The translations under genes and the position numbers were made by a program. A stretch of DNA of 52,698 nucleotides from CAZAQS01 sp964486825 (lineage in GTDB: Bacteria > Chloroflexota > Anaerolineae > Anaerolineales > UBA4823), in NCBI GenBank assembly GCA_964486825.1, contig CAZAQS010000006.1:1-52698 (forward strand), read 5' to 3'. Under the pieces are notes generated by a model. That model made no database searches, was not told where the DNA came from, and was given only the letters and a program-made list of their open reading frames with translations. Below, in pieces: positions 32,638 through 39,517 of the stretch (positions are counted from its first letter, which is position 1; every line of letters starts with the position of its first letter).

Positions 32638-32662
32638 AGGTGCGTATCGAGTAACAGCACCT
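32638..32662 (+). promoter_or_regulatory. Hairpin burying an orphan Shine-Dalgarno sequence before cstA
   Basis: AAAGGAGGTG (32633-32642) is a near-perfect ribosome site with no gene at usual spacing. AGGTGC (32638-32643) can pair with GCACCT (32657-32662), hiding it. Downstream a 29-codon frame (ATG 32670 to TGA 32759) ends in an ATGA overlap with the cstA start. This is compatible with a translated leader, unproven. Confidence 0.35.
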
Positions 32663-32755
32663 GCGTACCATGCCGAAAATCAAGCCGCGACAAAGCCCTC
32701 GATGGGCAAGGCACAATTACCATAGTCATTTCATTCGACGCTCTAGGAGGCAACT

Positions 32756-34507
32756 ATGAATTCGGTTGTAATACTCCTGTTTGGTATTGTGGCTGTTTTA
32801 GTCGGTTATGGCTACTACGCGAAAAACATCAACACAAAGGTCATTCAACCAGACGAAAAAAAAGCTACCCCAGCAAAGATGTACATGGATGGCGTGGATT
32901 TTACTCCCGCTAACCGCAACGTTCTATTCGGATACCAGTTCAAGTCAATCGCTGCTCTGGGACCCATTTTAGGGCCTATCGTTGCAGTCCAATGGGGGTG
33001 GCTGCCAGCCCTGCTATGGATTGTCTTCGGTACATTTTTCATAGGTTGGGTTCAAGACTATAGCAGCATCATCATGGGTGTCCGAGAAGAAGGTCAAAGC
33101 TTCGGCGCACTCAGCTACCGCCTGATCTCCCCCCGCTCTCGCATGATCTTGATCACATTTATATACTTCTACCTGATTCTCATCATGGGAGCTTTTGGGG
33201 TCCAGGTAGGCTTCAACCTGTTGACGAACCCGGCTGTGCCGCTTGGCGTAATCCTGGTCATCCTGATCGGACTCCTGGCAGGCCAAATGACCTACAAATG
33301 GAAGATGGATATCATCCTGACTTCTGTATTAACAGTCGTGCTGGCCTTTGTTGGTATCTGGTTGAGCACACTGCCAGCCGTCAGGGAGCTGTTCCAGCGC
33401 TTCTTTGGAACAGCCGGAGGAGCTGCAAGCCCGACGCTATTCCTGGCTGTAACTCAAGCCCGTTTCATCGGCACACTGATGGTGGTGGTCATCTGCTACT
33501 TTGGGGCAGTCCTTCCCATTTGGCGCTGGGCCCAACCGATCAACTATGTAGCCTTCTGGATCGTTTTCCTTGGCATCCTGGGAGGCATCGTTGGCTTATT
33601 GATCTGGCGCCCGACACTGGGAGATTTTCCCGTTTACACGCAGTTCAGGATCGGGATCGGACCCTTATGGCCTATCCTGTTCGTTACCATCGCCTGCGGC
33701 GCTATCTCAGGATGGCATAGCCTGGTATCTTCGTCAGGCACGGCCCGCCAACTAGAAAAAGAAACCGATGCGCTGTATGTAGGCGGCGGCGCTATGTTCC
33801 TGGAGATGATCTTCGCCATCATGGCTTTCCTGACCGCTACGGCGGCATTTGGGGGTATCACCGGATACCAGGAAGCGGGCGGCGGCGGTGCAGCTGCAGC
33901 CATCTTCTCCAAGGGATTGGCGGTCTTCATGAACCAGTGGGGGCTGGACGTCGGATTTGGCGAGGCTTACGGAGCCATCTTCCTCACCTTGATGGCATTG
34001 ACCATAATGTACCTGGTGGTACGCTTCATGCGGGTTGCCAGCGCGGAGGCTTTGGGAGACCAAATCCCCTTGCTACGCAACGTCCACGTGGGGACGATCG
34101 TCGCCCTGTTGCTGACCCTGGTCTTGATCTGGCTGGTACCCTTCCTGCAGATCTGGGTCGTGTTCGGCGCTGCTAACCAGCTCATGGCCTCCCTGGCCTT
34201 GTTGTTGGTGACCCTGTGGCTGATCTCCAAAGGCAGAAACTACCAATGGACACTGTGGCCTTTCCTGTTCATGTTTATCACAACCATCGCAGCCCTGCTT
34301 TACAAGGCGTACGAATCGTTCATCGTCAACCTGCCTAAGGCAGCTGCACTCGCTGAAGCACAAAAAATCTCTGTCGGACAGGTGACTGTAGCCAACGTGA
34401 TCATCGGGGCAATTTCACTGGTGCTCGTCTTCGCTGCAATAAGCCTGGCCTGGGACGCGTACAAAGCATTCCAGCGCTTCCGGGAGACCGCGCCGGCGAC
34501 GGTGTGA
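32756..34507 (+). CDS. cstA: Carbon starvation protein CstA, peptide/pyruvate transporter
   Basis: Multi-spanning inner-membrane transporter of the CstA family, implicated in peptide and pyruvate uptake during carbon limitation. The 583-residue sequence has the family signature near the N-terminus (NRNVLFGYQFKSIAALGPILGPIVAVQWGW), the WVQDYSSIIMGVREEGQSF loop, FVTIACGAISGWHSLVSSSGTARQLE and a Gly/Ala-rich GGGGAAAAIFSKG segment. It is shorter than E. coli CstA (701), as in many non-proteobacterial members. AGGAGG at 32745-32750 precedes ATG 32756. The long structured leader suggests regulated expression; the gene ends in its own hairpin and so is likely monocistronic. Confidence 0.95.
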   Translation: MNSVVILLFGIVAVLVGYGYYAKNINTKVIQPDEKKATPAKMYMDGVDFTPANRNVLFGYQFKSIAALGPILGPIVAVQWGWLPALLWIVFGTFFIGWVQDYSSIIMGVREEGQSFGALSYRLISPRSRMILITFIYFYLILIMGAFGVQVGFNLLTNPAVPLGVILVILIGLLAGQMTYKWKMDIILTSVLTVVLAFVGIWLSTLPAVRELFQRFFGTAGGAASPTLFLAVTQARFIGTLMVVVICYFGAVLPIWRWAQPINYVAFWIVFLGILGGIVGLLIWRPTLGDFPVYTQFRIGIGPLWPILFVTIACGAISGWHSLVSSSGTARQLEKETDALYVGGGAMFLEMIFAIMAFLTATAAFGGITGYQEAGGGGAAAAIFSKGLAVFMNQWGLDVGFGEAYGAIFLTLMALTIMYLVVRFMRVASAEALGDQIPLLRNVHVGTIVALLLTLVLIWLVPFLQIWVVFGAANQLMASLALLLVTLWLISKGRNYQWTLWPFLFMFITTIAALLYKAYESFIVNLPKAAALAEAQKISVGQVTVANVIIGAISLVLVFAAISLAWDAYKAFQRFRETAPATV

Positions 34508-34516
34508 GGGATGTCC

Positions 34517-34559
34517 AACGCATAGGAGAGGGTAACACCTGTAACCCTCTCTTTGCGTT
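34517..34559 (+). terminator. Terminator-like hairpin after cstA
   Basis: Two-tier stem: AACGCA/TGCGTT (34517-34522 with 34554-34559) outside GAGAGGGT/ACCCTCTC (34526-34533 with 34544-34551). Only a short T run lies within the right side, so termination efficiency is uncertain. It separates cstA from the ATPase operon that starts at 34586. Confidence 0.6.
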
Positions 34560-34585
34560 GTTCGCTAACAAATAAAGGCCTAAGA

Positions 34586-34990
34586 ATGCCCGTCCAGGTC
34601 GACGTATTTTCGCCCCTGCCTGAAAGCTGGGGATTATGCCAATCTTGTGAGACGCTCATGTTACGCGCCCAGATTGGGGATACGGCAAATCTACGCGGGC
34701 GGGAGGATTATCCTCCTGATTGGCTTGAGGATTTCCAGTGTTTATCCGATACGGTTTTAGATCTTGCCCGGCGGTACGGAAACAGCGTAAACATTTGCCT
34801 CTACGATCCCCGTTCACTGCCCGGCCTTTTTATGGCTATCCGGCACAGGGTCCATCGCTACCCAACTTTTCTCATCTCGAAGCGAGAAAAAGTAACCGGG
34901 TTGGATCTACCTGCGCTCGAACGTTGCCTGGCCCAGGCCGGCGCAACGCTTATGAATCTATCTGAGATCAGGTGTGACCATGAGCAGTAA
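34586..34990 (+). CDS. Thioredoxin-fold protein with CxxC (first gene of ArsA-pair operon)
   Basis: A 134-residue protein with no family I can name. It starts with a strand (PVQVDVFSP) followed by a C18-Q-S-C21 motif and helix, then a variable segment (about 35-60). A second half of thioredoxin character follows: strand NSVNICLYDP, helix PGLFMAIRHRVHR, then the cis-Pro-like YPTFLIS strand and a C-terminal helix LDLPALERCLAQ. I infer a glutaredoxin/thioredoxin-like redox or metal-binding fold. ATG 34586 has AAAGG upstream. The end overlaps the next gene by 11 nt, which fixes it as part of the operon with the two small proteins and two ArsA-type ATPases. Confidence 0.72.
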   Translation: MPVQVDVFSPLPESWGLCQSCETLMLRAQIGDTANLRGREDYPPDWLEDFQCLSDTVLDLARRYGNSVNICLYDPRSLPGLFMAIRHRVHRYPTFLISKREKVTGLDLPALERCLAQAGATLMNLSEIRCDHEQ

Positions 34991-35282
34991 AGGTCGACTG
35001 AGTATGGTCAAGCAGCGGATCGTACTGGCTGCAAGAACAGTGGGAGATATTTTCTATGGAGCGACCGTTTACGAGATGGTCCGCGACCTGCATAAAGAAC
35101 GCGCAAAATTAGAGCACCTGTTCGTGCTGGTCACTTTCGGCGATTTCTTAGGTGTGCCGGTCCTGCCGCCATACTATACCTTACGCCTGCTACCCTTTGT
35201 AGTCCCGCATATCAGTGGGTGGAGGCATAGCATGCTGCGGGAACGGGACATCACCGATTTATGCGACCAGGAGATTACTTGA
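34980..35282 (+). CDS. Small hydrophobic protein A of ArsA-pair operon (paralogue of next gene)
   Basis: A 100-residue protein of unknown family. A basic N-terminal part (about 1-45; MVKQRIVLAARTVGDIFYG, then VRDLHKERAKL) leads to a block starting EHLFVLVTFGDFLGVPVLPP, then LRLLPFVVP, and ending MLRERDITD. The central 20 residues are hydrophobic and broken by G, D and P, more like a re-entrant or interfacial segment than a classical transmembrane helix. ATG 34980 follows AGGTG by 5 nt; GTG 34974 is possible. The next gene repeats the same block. Being wedged between a redox-fold gene and two Get3-like ATPases suggests it is a partner or client of the ATPases. Confidence 0.75.
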   Translation: MSSKGRLSMVKQRIVLAARTVGDIFYGATVYEMVRDLHKERAKLEHLFVLVTFGDFLGVPVLPPYYTLRLLPFVVPHISGWRHSMLRERDITDLCDQEIT

Positions 35283-35303
35283 TTGAATAAAAAGGAGTGG
35301 ACT

Positions 35304-35573
35304 ATGGGAGACGAAGACAAGAAACCTGGCTTCATGGATGGTTTCAAGAGTGTTTTGTATGGGATGGCCGGGCATGACATGGCGCGCTACGCCTTGAAAA
35401 CACGCGGCAGTATGGAGCACTTGTTTATATTGATTACCATGGGAGACCTGCTAGGAATCCCGATCCTGCCGCCCTACTACAGCTTGCGGCTGTTACCCTA
35501 TGTCGTTCCCCAAATCAGCACCTGGAAGCGACGCATGCTGCGAGAGAGAGACTTAACCGACGCATTGGCATAA
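35304..35573 (+). CDS. Small hydrophobic protein B of ArsA-pair operon (paralogue of previous gene)
   Basis: An 89-residue paralogue of the preceding protein. By hand alignment 35 of 49 residues in the shared block are identical (EHLFILITMGDLLGIPILPP, LRLLPYVVP, MLRERDLTD), while the N-terminal parts differ (DEDKKPGFMDGFKSVLYGMAG here). All substitutions in the hydrophobic part are conservative, so both copies are under selection. ATG 35304 is chosen for the AAGGAG 9 nt upstream; a TTG at 35283 would overlap that site. It sits 21 nt after copy A and 18 nt before the first ATPase. No known domain is recognised. Confidence 0.75.
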   Translation: MGDEDKKPGFMDGFKSVLYGMAGHDMARYALKTRGSMEHLFILITMGDLLGIPILPPYYSLRLLPYVVPQISTWKRRMLRERDLTDALA

Positions 35574-35591
35574 ACTGCCGGGGAGATAATG

Positions 35592-36572
35592 ATGTCCTTA
35601 AAAGAAGTCTTCGATAAAAACCCCGACCGGCGCTATATCATGTTTGGCGGGAAAGGAGGACTGGGAAAAACCACTTTCAGCGCAGCGACAGCTTATTGGT
35701 TGGCTAAACAGGGCCACCGTGTATTGGTTTTCTCGGTGGACCCTCAAGCCAGCCTATCGGATATCTTTAAATGCGATATCTTCGGCAAGGGCGCCGTAGA
35801 GATCATGCCCAATTTATACGCCCAGGAAATCGATGCTGACAAGCGGATCAAAGAATATCAAGAAGAGATCCGCCAAAAGATTCGCGATATGTACGGGATG
35901 GAAGAGATCCCTGAAGAGATCGAGAATTATATCCAGGCTGCCGCAGCCGAACCAGCCATGGAAGAGAGCGCAATTTTCGATGAGGTGGTAGATATCGTAG
36001 TGGGAGGTGAATATGACTACTACATTTACGATCTCGTTCCGCTCGGTCATGCTCTATATTACTTGAGCATGGCCTCTGTTTATGACGAGTGGATCGACAA
36101 GATCACAAAGCTACGAGAAGAGATGTCGGAATATGGACAAGTGGCCGCGGTAATGCAGCGCAACAAGGAGACAGAAGAGGACCAAATCCTCCAAGAGCTC
36201 ATGGAAATCAAGTACCGCATCAACACATCCTCCAGCATCCTGACCGACAAGCAAAAAACAGCTTTCTTCTTCGTTGTGATCCCCGAAGAAATGATCATCC
36301 TGGATACCCAAAAAGCGGCCGGTCTATTTGCTAAATTCGACGTGCCGTTGGCGGGTTATATCGTCAACCGGGTTATCCCGAAAGAGCTGGCACAACAAGA
36401 TATCCCCGCCTACTTACGCAACCGGTTGGCAATGCAAGACACTTACCTGACCAAGATCGACAAGACGTTCGGTGAAGGGGTCCTGGCGCGCATCCCTGAG
36501 TTCGAACGGGACATCACCGGACTGCCGATGATCGAGCGAGTTGCGGAGGTTATGTTTGGAGGTGGGGCATGA
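35592..36572 (+). CDS. ArsA/Get3-family ATPase, copy 1 (catalytic Asp present)
   Basis: Deviant-Walker P-loop ATPase of the ArsA/Get3 family, 326 residues. The P-loop GGKGGLGKTT is intact (about 19-28). Switch I has the catalytic Asp (D50, VDPQASLSD). Switch II is altered from DTAPTGHTLR to YDLVPLGHAL (D147). The helical domain (about 85-215) is rich in Glu/Lys and carries FDEVVDIVV and ASVYDEWIDKIT. Only one cysteine is seen, so neither the ArsA metal-site cysteines nor the Get3 CxxC zinc motif is present, and no arsB lies nearby: arsenite export is unlikely. GGGGAG fits ATG 35592 better than ATG 35589. It overlaps copy 2 by 4 nt (ATGA), suggesting paired subunits. Confidence 0.9.
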   Translation: MSLKEVFDKNPDRRYIMFGGKGGLGKTTFSAATAYWLAKQGHRVLVFSVDPQASLSDIFKCDIFGKGAVEIMPNLYAQEIDADKRIKEYQEEIRQKIRDMYGMEEIPEEIENYIQAAAAEPAMEESAIFDEVVDIVVGGEYDYYIYDLVPLGHALYYLSMASVYDEWIDKITKLREEMSEYGQVAAVMQRNKETEEDQILQELMEIKYRINTSSSILTDKQKTAFFFVVIPEEMIILDTQKAAGLFAKFDVPLAGYIVNRVIPKELAQQDIPAYLRNRLAMQDTYLTKIDKTFGEGVLARIPEFERDITGLPMIERVAEVMFGGGA

Positions 36573-37546
36573 GCGACACCTTGATGCGAGCCTATATGGC
36601 AGAAAATCCGCGCTTGAAGTATATCTTTTTTGGTGGCAAAGGTGGGGTGGGCAAGACGGTTCTGGCCGGCACTGCTGCTCTCTGGTCCGCGCAGCAAGGA
36701 AAAAGAACGTTGCTGGCTTCTACCAACCCCGTTCATTCCCTATCCAGCTTGCTAGACCAAAACGTGTTTGGCAAGCCGACTCAGGTGAGCGGCGTCCCAA
36801 ACCTGTATGCGTATGAAATCGACACTCGTGAAACGATCGAAAAATCAAAGAAAGAGATCCGGGAGAAGATCGAGTGGTTCTTGAAATACGCCGACATCAA
36901 AACCAAGGCGGACGAGTTTGTAGAATCCGCCACCATGAACCCCGCTTTTGAAGAATCGGCTATGTTCGAGAACATGATCGACTTGATGTTTGAAGACAAG
37001 TACGAATCCTATGTCTTTGATACCGCGCCTACCGCGAACGCTCGCCGCTTGCTTGGCATGTCAAGCGTGTATTCGATGTGGGTGAACAAGATGGTCCAGA
37101 GCCGGGAAGAAGCAACCTCCTTGAAGGAGCTGCTTTCCTACAGTAAAAAGAAAAAAGAGAAGGACCCGCTCATGGACTACCTGCTCAACTTGCGGGAAAG
37201 GATGGGACGGGCCAAGCAGTTGTTGACGGACCCACAATTGACATCTTTTTTCTTCGTGACCCTTCCCGAAGCCCTGCCAATCGCCGTGATCACCCGCTTC
37301 ATCAACTGGTTCCACGAGTTTGGCATTCCCGTCGGGGGCGTGGTTGTCAATATGGTGATCGACAAATCCAGCGTCAAGCCTGACACGCCTGATTTTGTCA
37401 AGAACCGCGTCCTGATGCAGGATGAGTATATGCTGGAGATCGAGAAGCTGTTTGGAGGTATGGTACGCTCCGTGCTGCCCCTATTCGAAACCGAAGTGCG
37501 GGGAGTGCATATGCTGGACAGGACAGCCAAATTGCTATTCGTTTGA
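36569..37546 (+). CDS. ArsA/Get3-family ATPase, copy 2 (catalytic Asp replaced by Asn)
   Basis: Second ArsA/Get3-type protein, 325 residues. The P-loop GGKGGVGKT is intact (22-30), so nucleotide binding is expected. Switch I reads STNPVHSLSS, with N53 where the catalytic Asp of STDPAHSLSD should be; in yeast Get3 the same change (D57N) abolishes hydrolysis. Switch II keeps DTAPT (D151) but changes GH to AN. No cysteine occurs anywhere. The central insert is helical and contains a Lys-rich stretch (SYSKKKKEKD). The natural loss of the catalytic residue in one of two coupled copies suggests an obligate heterodimer with one regulatory subunit. A strong terminator follows. Confidence 0.9.
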   Translation: MSDTLMRAYMAENPRLKYIFFGGKGGVGKTVLAGTAALWSAQQGKRTLLASTNPVHSLSSLLDQNVFGKPTQVSGVPNLYAYEIDTRETIEKSKKEIREKIEWFLKYADIKTKADEFVESATMNPAFEESAMFENMIDLMFEDKYESYVFDTAPTANARRLLGMSSVYSMWVNKMVQSREEATSLKELLSYSKKKKEKDPLMDYLLNLRERMGRAKQLLTDPQLTSFFFVTLPEALPIAVITRFINWFHEFGIPVGGVVVNMVIDKSSVKPDTPDFVKNRVLMQDEYMLEIEKLFGGMVRSVLPLFETEVRGVHMLDRTAKLLFV

Positions 37547-37570
37547 TCCTGGACAATCAGGAGTCGTCAG

Positions 37571-37604
37571 AGAGGCGGGAGCGAATTTCCCGCCTCTGGT
37601 TTTT
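37571..37604 (+). terminator. Rho-independent terminator of the ArsA-pair operon
   Basis: A perfect 10-bp stem (AGAGGCGGGA 37571-37580 with TCCCGCCTCT 37588-37597), a 7-nt loop, then GGTTTTT. It also lies at the 3' end of the convergent gene on the minus strand. Confidence 0.88.
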
Positions 37605-38233
37605 CAGGTCATTATCCCCTGCAGGTCCTTTATGAACTCCTGTGGGTCCATCTTCAATAGTGGAGCGAGCCTCAGACGGACCTGAAGGTGTGGGCTGGAT
37701 CGTTTTAAAACAAGCTGCCGGATCGGATGTCCGTTTTTGGAAAGGAACCGCTCCAGGAGATCTAAAGTGGGTGGCTCTATTTCTGGGGTAGGCGCTAGCG
37801 TATAGGTGCCTGTTGAAGCCTGGATCGTCCTAGGTGGAAGGTCACCAGCCGCTTCCGTATCCCCCAGCGGACGCGAACTTGTCCAGGTGACTTCCCACCC
37901 TTGTTTTGGTGCACTACGGAGTTGGCCCTGGATGACCAGCTCATCCCGCTTGCCCTTAAAATGATGGTACAACCAGAATGGTGGGTTTTCGCGTGGCTCG
38001 AGGGCAACGATCAAGTCCAGCTGGCGGAATGGGGCTGCGGCGTCCTTCATGGTTAGCTGAACGGCCGAGCCCCTGATCCTGCGAGCCTCGCTTAACCTAC
38101 CGATCGGTTTCGTCCCTACCTGGACCCAACGCAAAGCCTGGTCGCCCAGCTTCCGGTTTATAGCGGCGCCCGTTAAAAACCAGGCCATGAAAAGTACGCT
38201 TACTCCAATGACCGTCCACTGGCCAATATCCAT
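37604..38233 (-). CDS. Membrane-anchored protein of unknown function
   Basis: A 209-residue protein with one N-terminal helix (WTVIGVSVLFMAWFLTGAAI), then a mixed alpha/beta domain (KPIGRLSEARRIRGSAVQLTM; RQLDLIVALEPRENPPFWLY; ELVIQGQLRSAP) and a C-terminal region (LDLLERFLSKNGHPIRQLVLKRSSPHLQVRLRL split by short loops). No family is recognised. ATG 38233 follows GAGGTG closely; ATG 38245 is an alternative that overlaps that ribosome site. Convergent with the ArsA-pair operon and divergent from the SDR gene. Confidence 0.7.
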   Translation of the reverse strand: MDIGQWTVIGVSVLFMAWFLTGAAINRKLGDQALRWVQVGTKPIGRLSEARRIRGSAVQLTMKDAAAPFRQLDLIVALEPRENPPFWLYHHFKGKRDELVIQGQLRSAPKQGWEVTWTSSRPLGDTEAAGDLPPRTIQASTGTYTLAPTPEIEPPTLDLLERFLSKNGHPIRQLVLKRSSPHLQVRLRLAPLLKMDPQEFIKDLQGIMT

Positions 38234-38271
38234 ACTCACCTCCATGGCTATCCATTCCTAGGGGGACGCTG

Positions 38272-38300
38272 TTAACAGTTTAGCCGAGGTATGAGATAAT
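38272..38300 (+). promoter_or_regulatory. Sigma-70-like promoter of the SDR gene
   Basis: TTAACA (38272-38277), 17-nt spacer with TATGA before the -10, GATAAT (38295-38300). This is the best-matching promoter in the window and gives a leader of about 35 nt containing AAGGAGG. Confidence 0.65.
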
Positions 38301-38341
38301 GTCAAAGCCTGAGAGATACTCACAACAAGGAGGAATTTGAA

Positions 38342-39130
38342 ATGGACCTGCAACTGAAAGGCAAACGGGCGCTGGTAACCGGCGCCAGCCGGGGGCTTGG
38401 GTATGCGACTGCTTTAAGCCTTGCTGCTGAGGGCGCGCGGGTAGCCATAAATAGCCGGGAGCCACAATCGATCGAGGAGGCTGCCCATACGATTGAAGAG
38501 AGCACGGGAAACAAGGCCCTGGCCATACCGGGAGACGTCACCGATCCAGAACTGATCACCAGAATCATCCGGCAGGCTGTGGAGGGGCTGGGTGGATTAG
38601 ACCTGTTGGTGACGAATTCCGGCGGACCACCCTCCGGTAAGTTTGAGGCCTTAGATGATGAGGCCTGGCATGGTGCAGTTCAGCTCTCCCTGATGAGTCA
38701 CGTGCGCCTGATCCGGGCTGCTTTGCCTGCCCTACGCCGATCCCAATCCGCCAGTGTGCTAACGATTACCTCATATTCCGTGAAACAGCCCATCCCTAAC
38801 CTGGTCCTCTCCAACAGCGTGCGCGCTGCTACGGTCGGATTGACAAAAACCCTGGCTTTAGAACTAGGTCCCGAAGGCATTCGCTTCAACTCGATCCTTC
38901 CAGCCTGGACAGAGACGGAGCGGGTGCATGAGCTGATGGAGTTTCGGGCCCGGGCAAACGGAACCACCCCGGAAGAAGAGCTTCGCAAACAGTCAGCAGA
39001 AAGCCCATTCAACCGAATGGGCACGCCGCAGGAATTCGCCAATGCTGCCATCTTCCTGCTATCGCCAGCCGCCTCATTTATAACAGGCGTTATGCTGACG
39101 GTTGATGGGGGGATGTACAAGGGAATTTGA
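38342..39130 (+). CDS. Divergent short-chain dehydrogenase/reductase (BKR-like, no YxxxK)
   Basis: A 262-residue SDR of the 3-oxoacyl-ACP-reductase-like group. The Rossmann motif TGASRGLG (13-20) is intact, as are the C-terminal region (PAWTETERV, ITGVMLTVDGGMYKG) and NSGGPP in place of the usual NNAG. The catalytic YxxxK is absent: where YSASK is expected the sequence reads SNSVR before AATVGLTKTLALELG. A known SDR-like subgroup lacks the standard tetrad, and its activity is not established. AAGGAGG lies 8 nt before ATG 38342. It converges on rsfS with a 3-nt gap. Confidence 0.88.
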   Translation: MDLQLKGKRALVTGASRGLGYATALSLAAEGARVAINSREPQSIEEAAHTIEESTGNKALAIPGDVTDPELITRIIRQAVEGLGGLDLLVTNSGGPPSGKFEALDDEAWHGAVQLSLMSHVRLIRAALPALRRSQSASVLTITSYSVKQPIPNLVLSNSVRAATVGLTKTLALELGPEGIRFNSILPAWTETERVHELMEFRARANGTTPEEELRKQSAESPFNRMGTPQEFANAAIFLLSPAASFITGVMLTVDGGMYKGI

Positions 39131-39133
39131 TAG

Positions 39134-39478
39134 CTACTGTAGATGGAGCAGCACCTTACCCTGGGACCATAGTTCTTCCAGGCGGTAATAATCTCGCCGG
39201 TCGGGTGAAAACAGGTGCACGATGATATCCCCAAAGTCAGCCAAAAGCCAACCATTGCGCGGGTCGCCTTCGACTCGCCCGCGCAAGGCATGTTGTTCAC
39301 GGGTTTGTTCAACGGCTGCTTCTGCCAACGCGTTCAACATACGATCACTGCTACCGGTACAAATAACGAAATAATCTGCAAAAATTGCAACCCCACGCAA
39401 ATCGAGCAAGACGATGTCTTCCCCCTTCTTATCCTCAAGGGCATTCACAATCGTATGAGCAATTTCTAAAGTATCCAG
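39134..39478 (-). CDS. rsfS: Ribosomal silencing factor RsfS
   Basis: Small protein that binds L14 (uL14) of the large ribosomal subunit and blocks subunit joining under starvation. The core is typical: DKKGEDIVLLDLRG, ADYFVICTGSSDRML, DPRNGWLLADFGDIIVHLF and YYRLEELW. The first ATG/GTG/TTG in frame is GTG 39448, but it has no ribosome site and would remove the usual first helix. Upstream in frame lies DTLEIAHTIV, preceded by GAGAGGTGAT and a CTG codon at 39478, which I take as the probable start. If so this is a non-standard CTG start; GTG 39448 is the fallback and gives 104 residues. Confidence 0.9.
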   Translation of the reverse strand: MDTLEIAHTIVNALEDKKGEDIVLLDLRGVAIFADYFVICTGSSDRMLNALAEAAVEQTREQHALRGRVEGDPRNGWLLADFGDIIVHLFSPDRRDYYRLEELWSQGKVLLHLQ

Positions 39479-39517
39479 ATATCACCTCTCAATGAGTTTT
39501 GCTTTTTCAGGGCCGGG

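Noticed and set aside
34517..34559. Possible attenuator joining cstA to the ATPase operon
   Set aside because: The hairpin looks like a terminator and no leader peptide is visible; a promoter for the operon was not found, so linkage to cstA cannot be excluded but is not claimed.
35592..37546. Arsenite-resistance ArsA pump
   Set aside because: No arsB/arsR/arsD/arsC nearby and the metal-site cysteines of ArsA are absent in both proteins.
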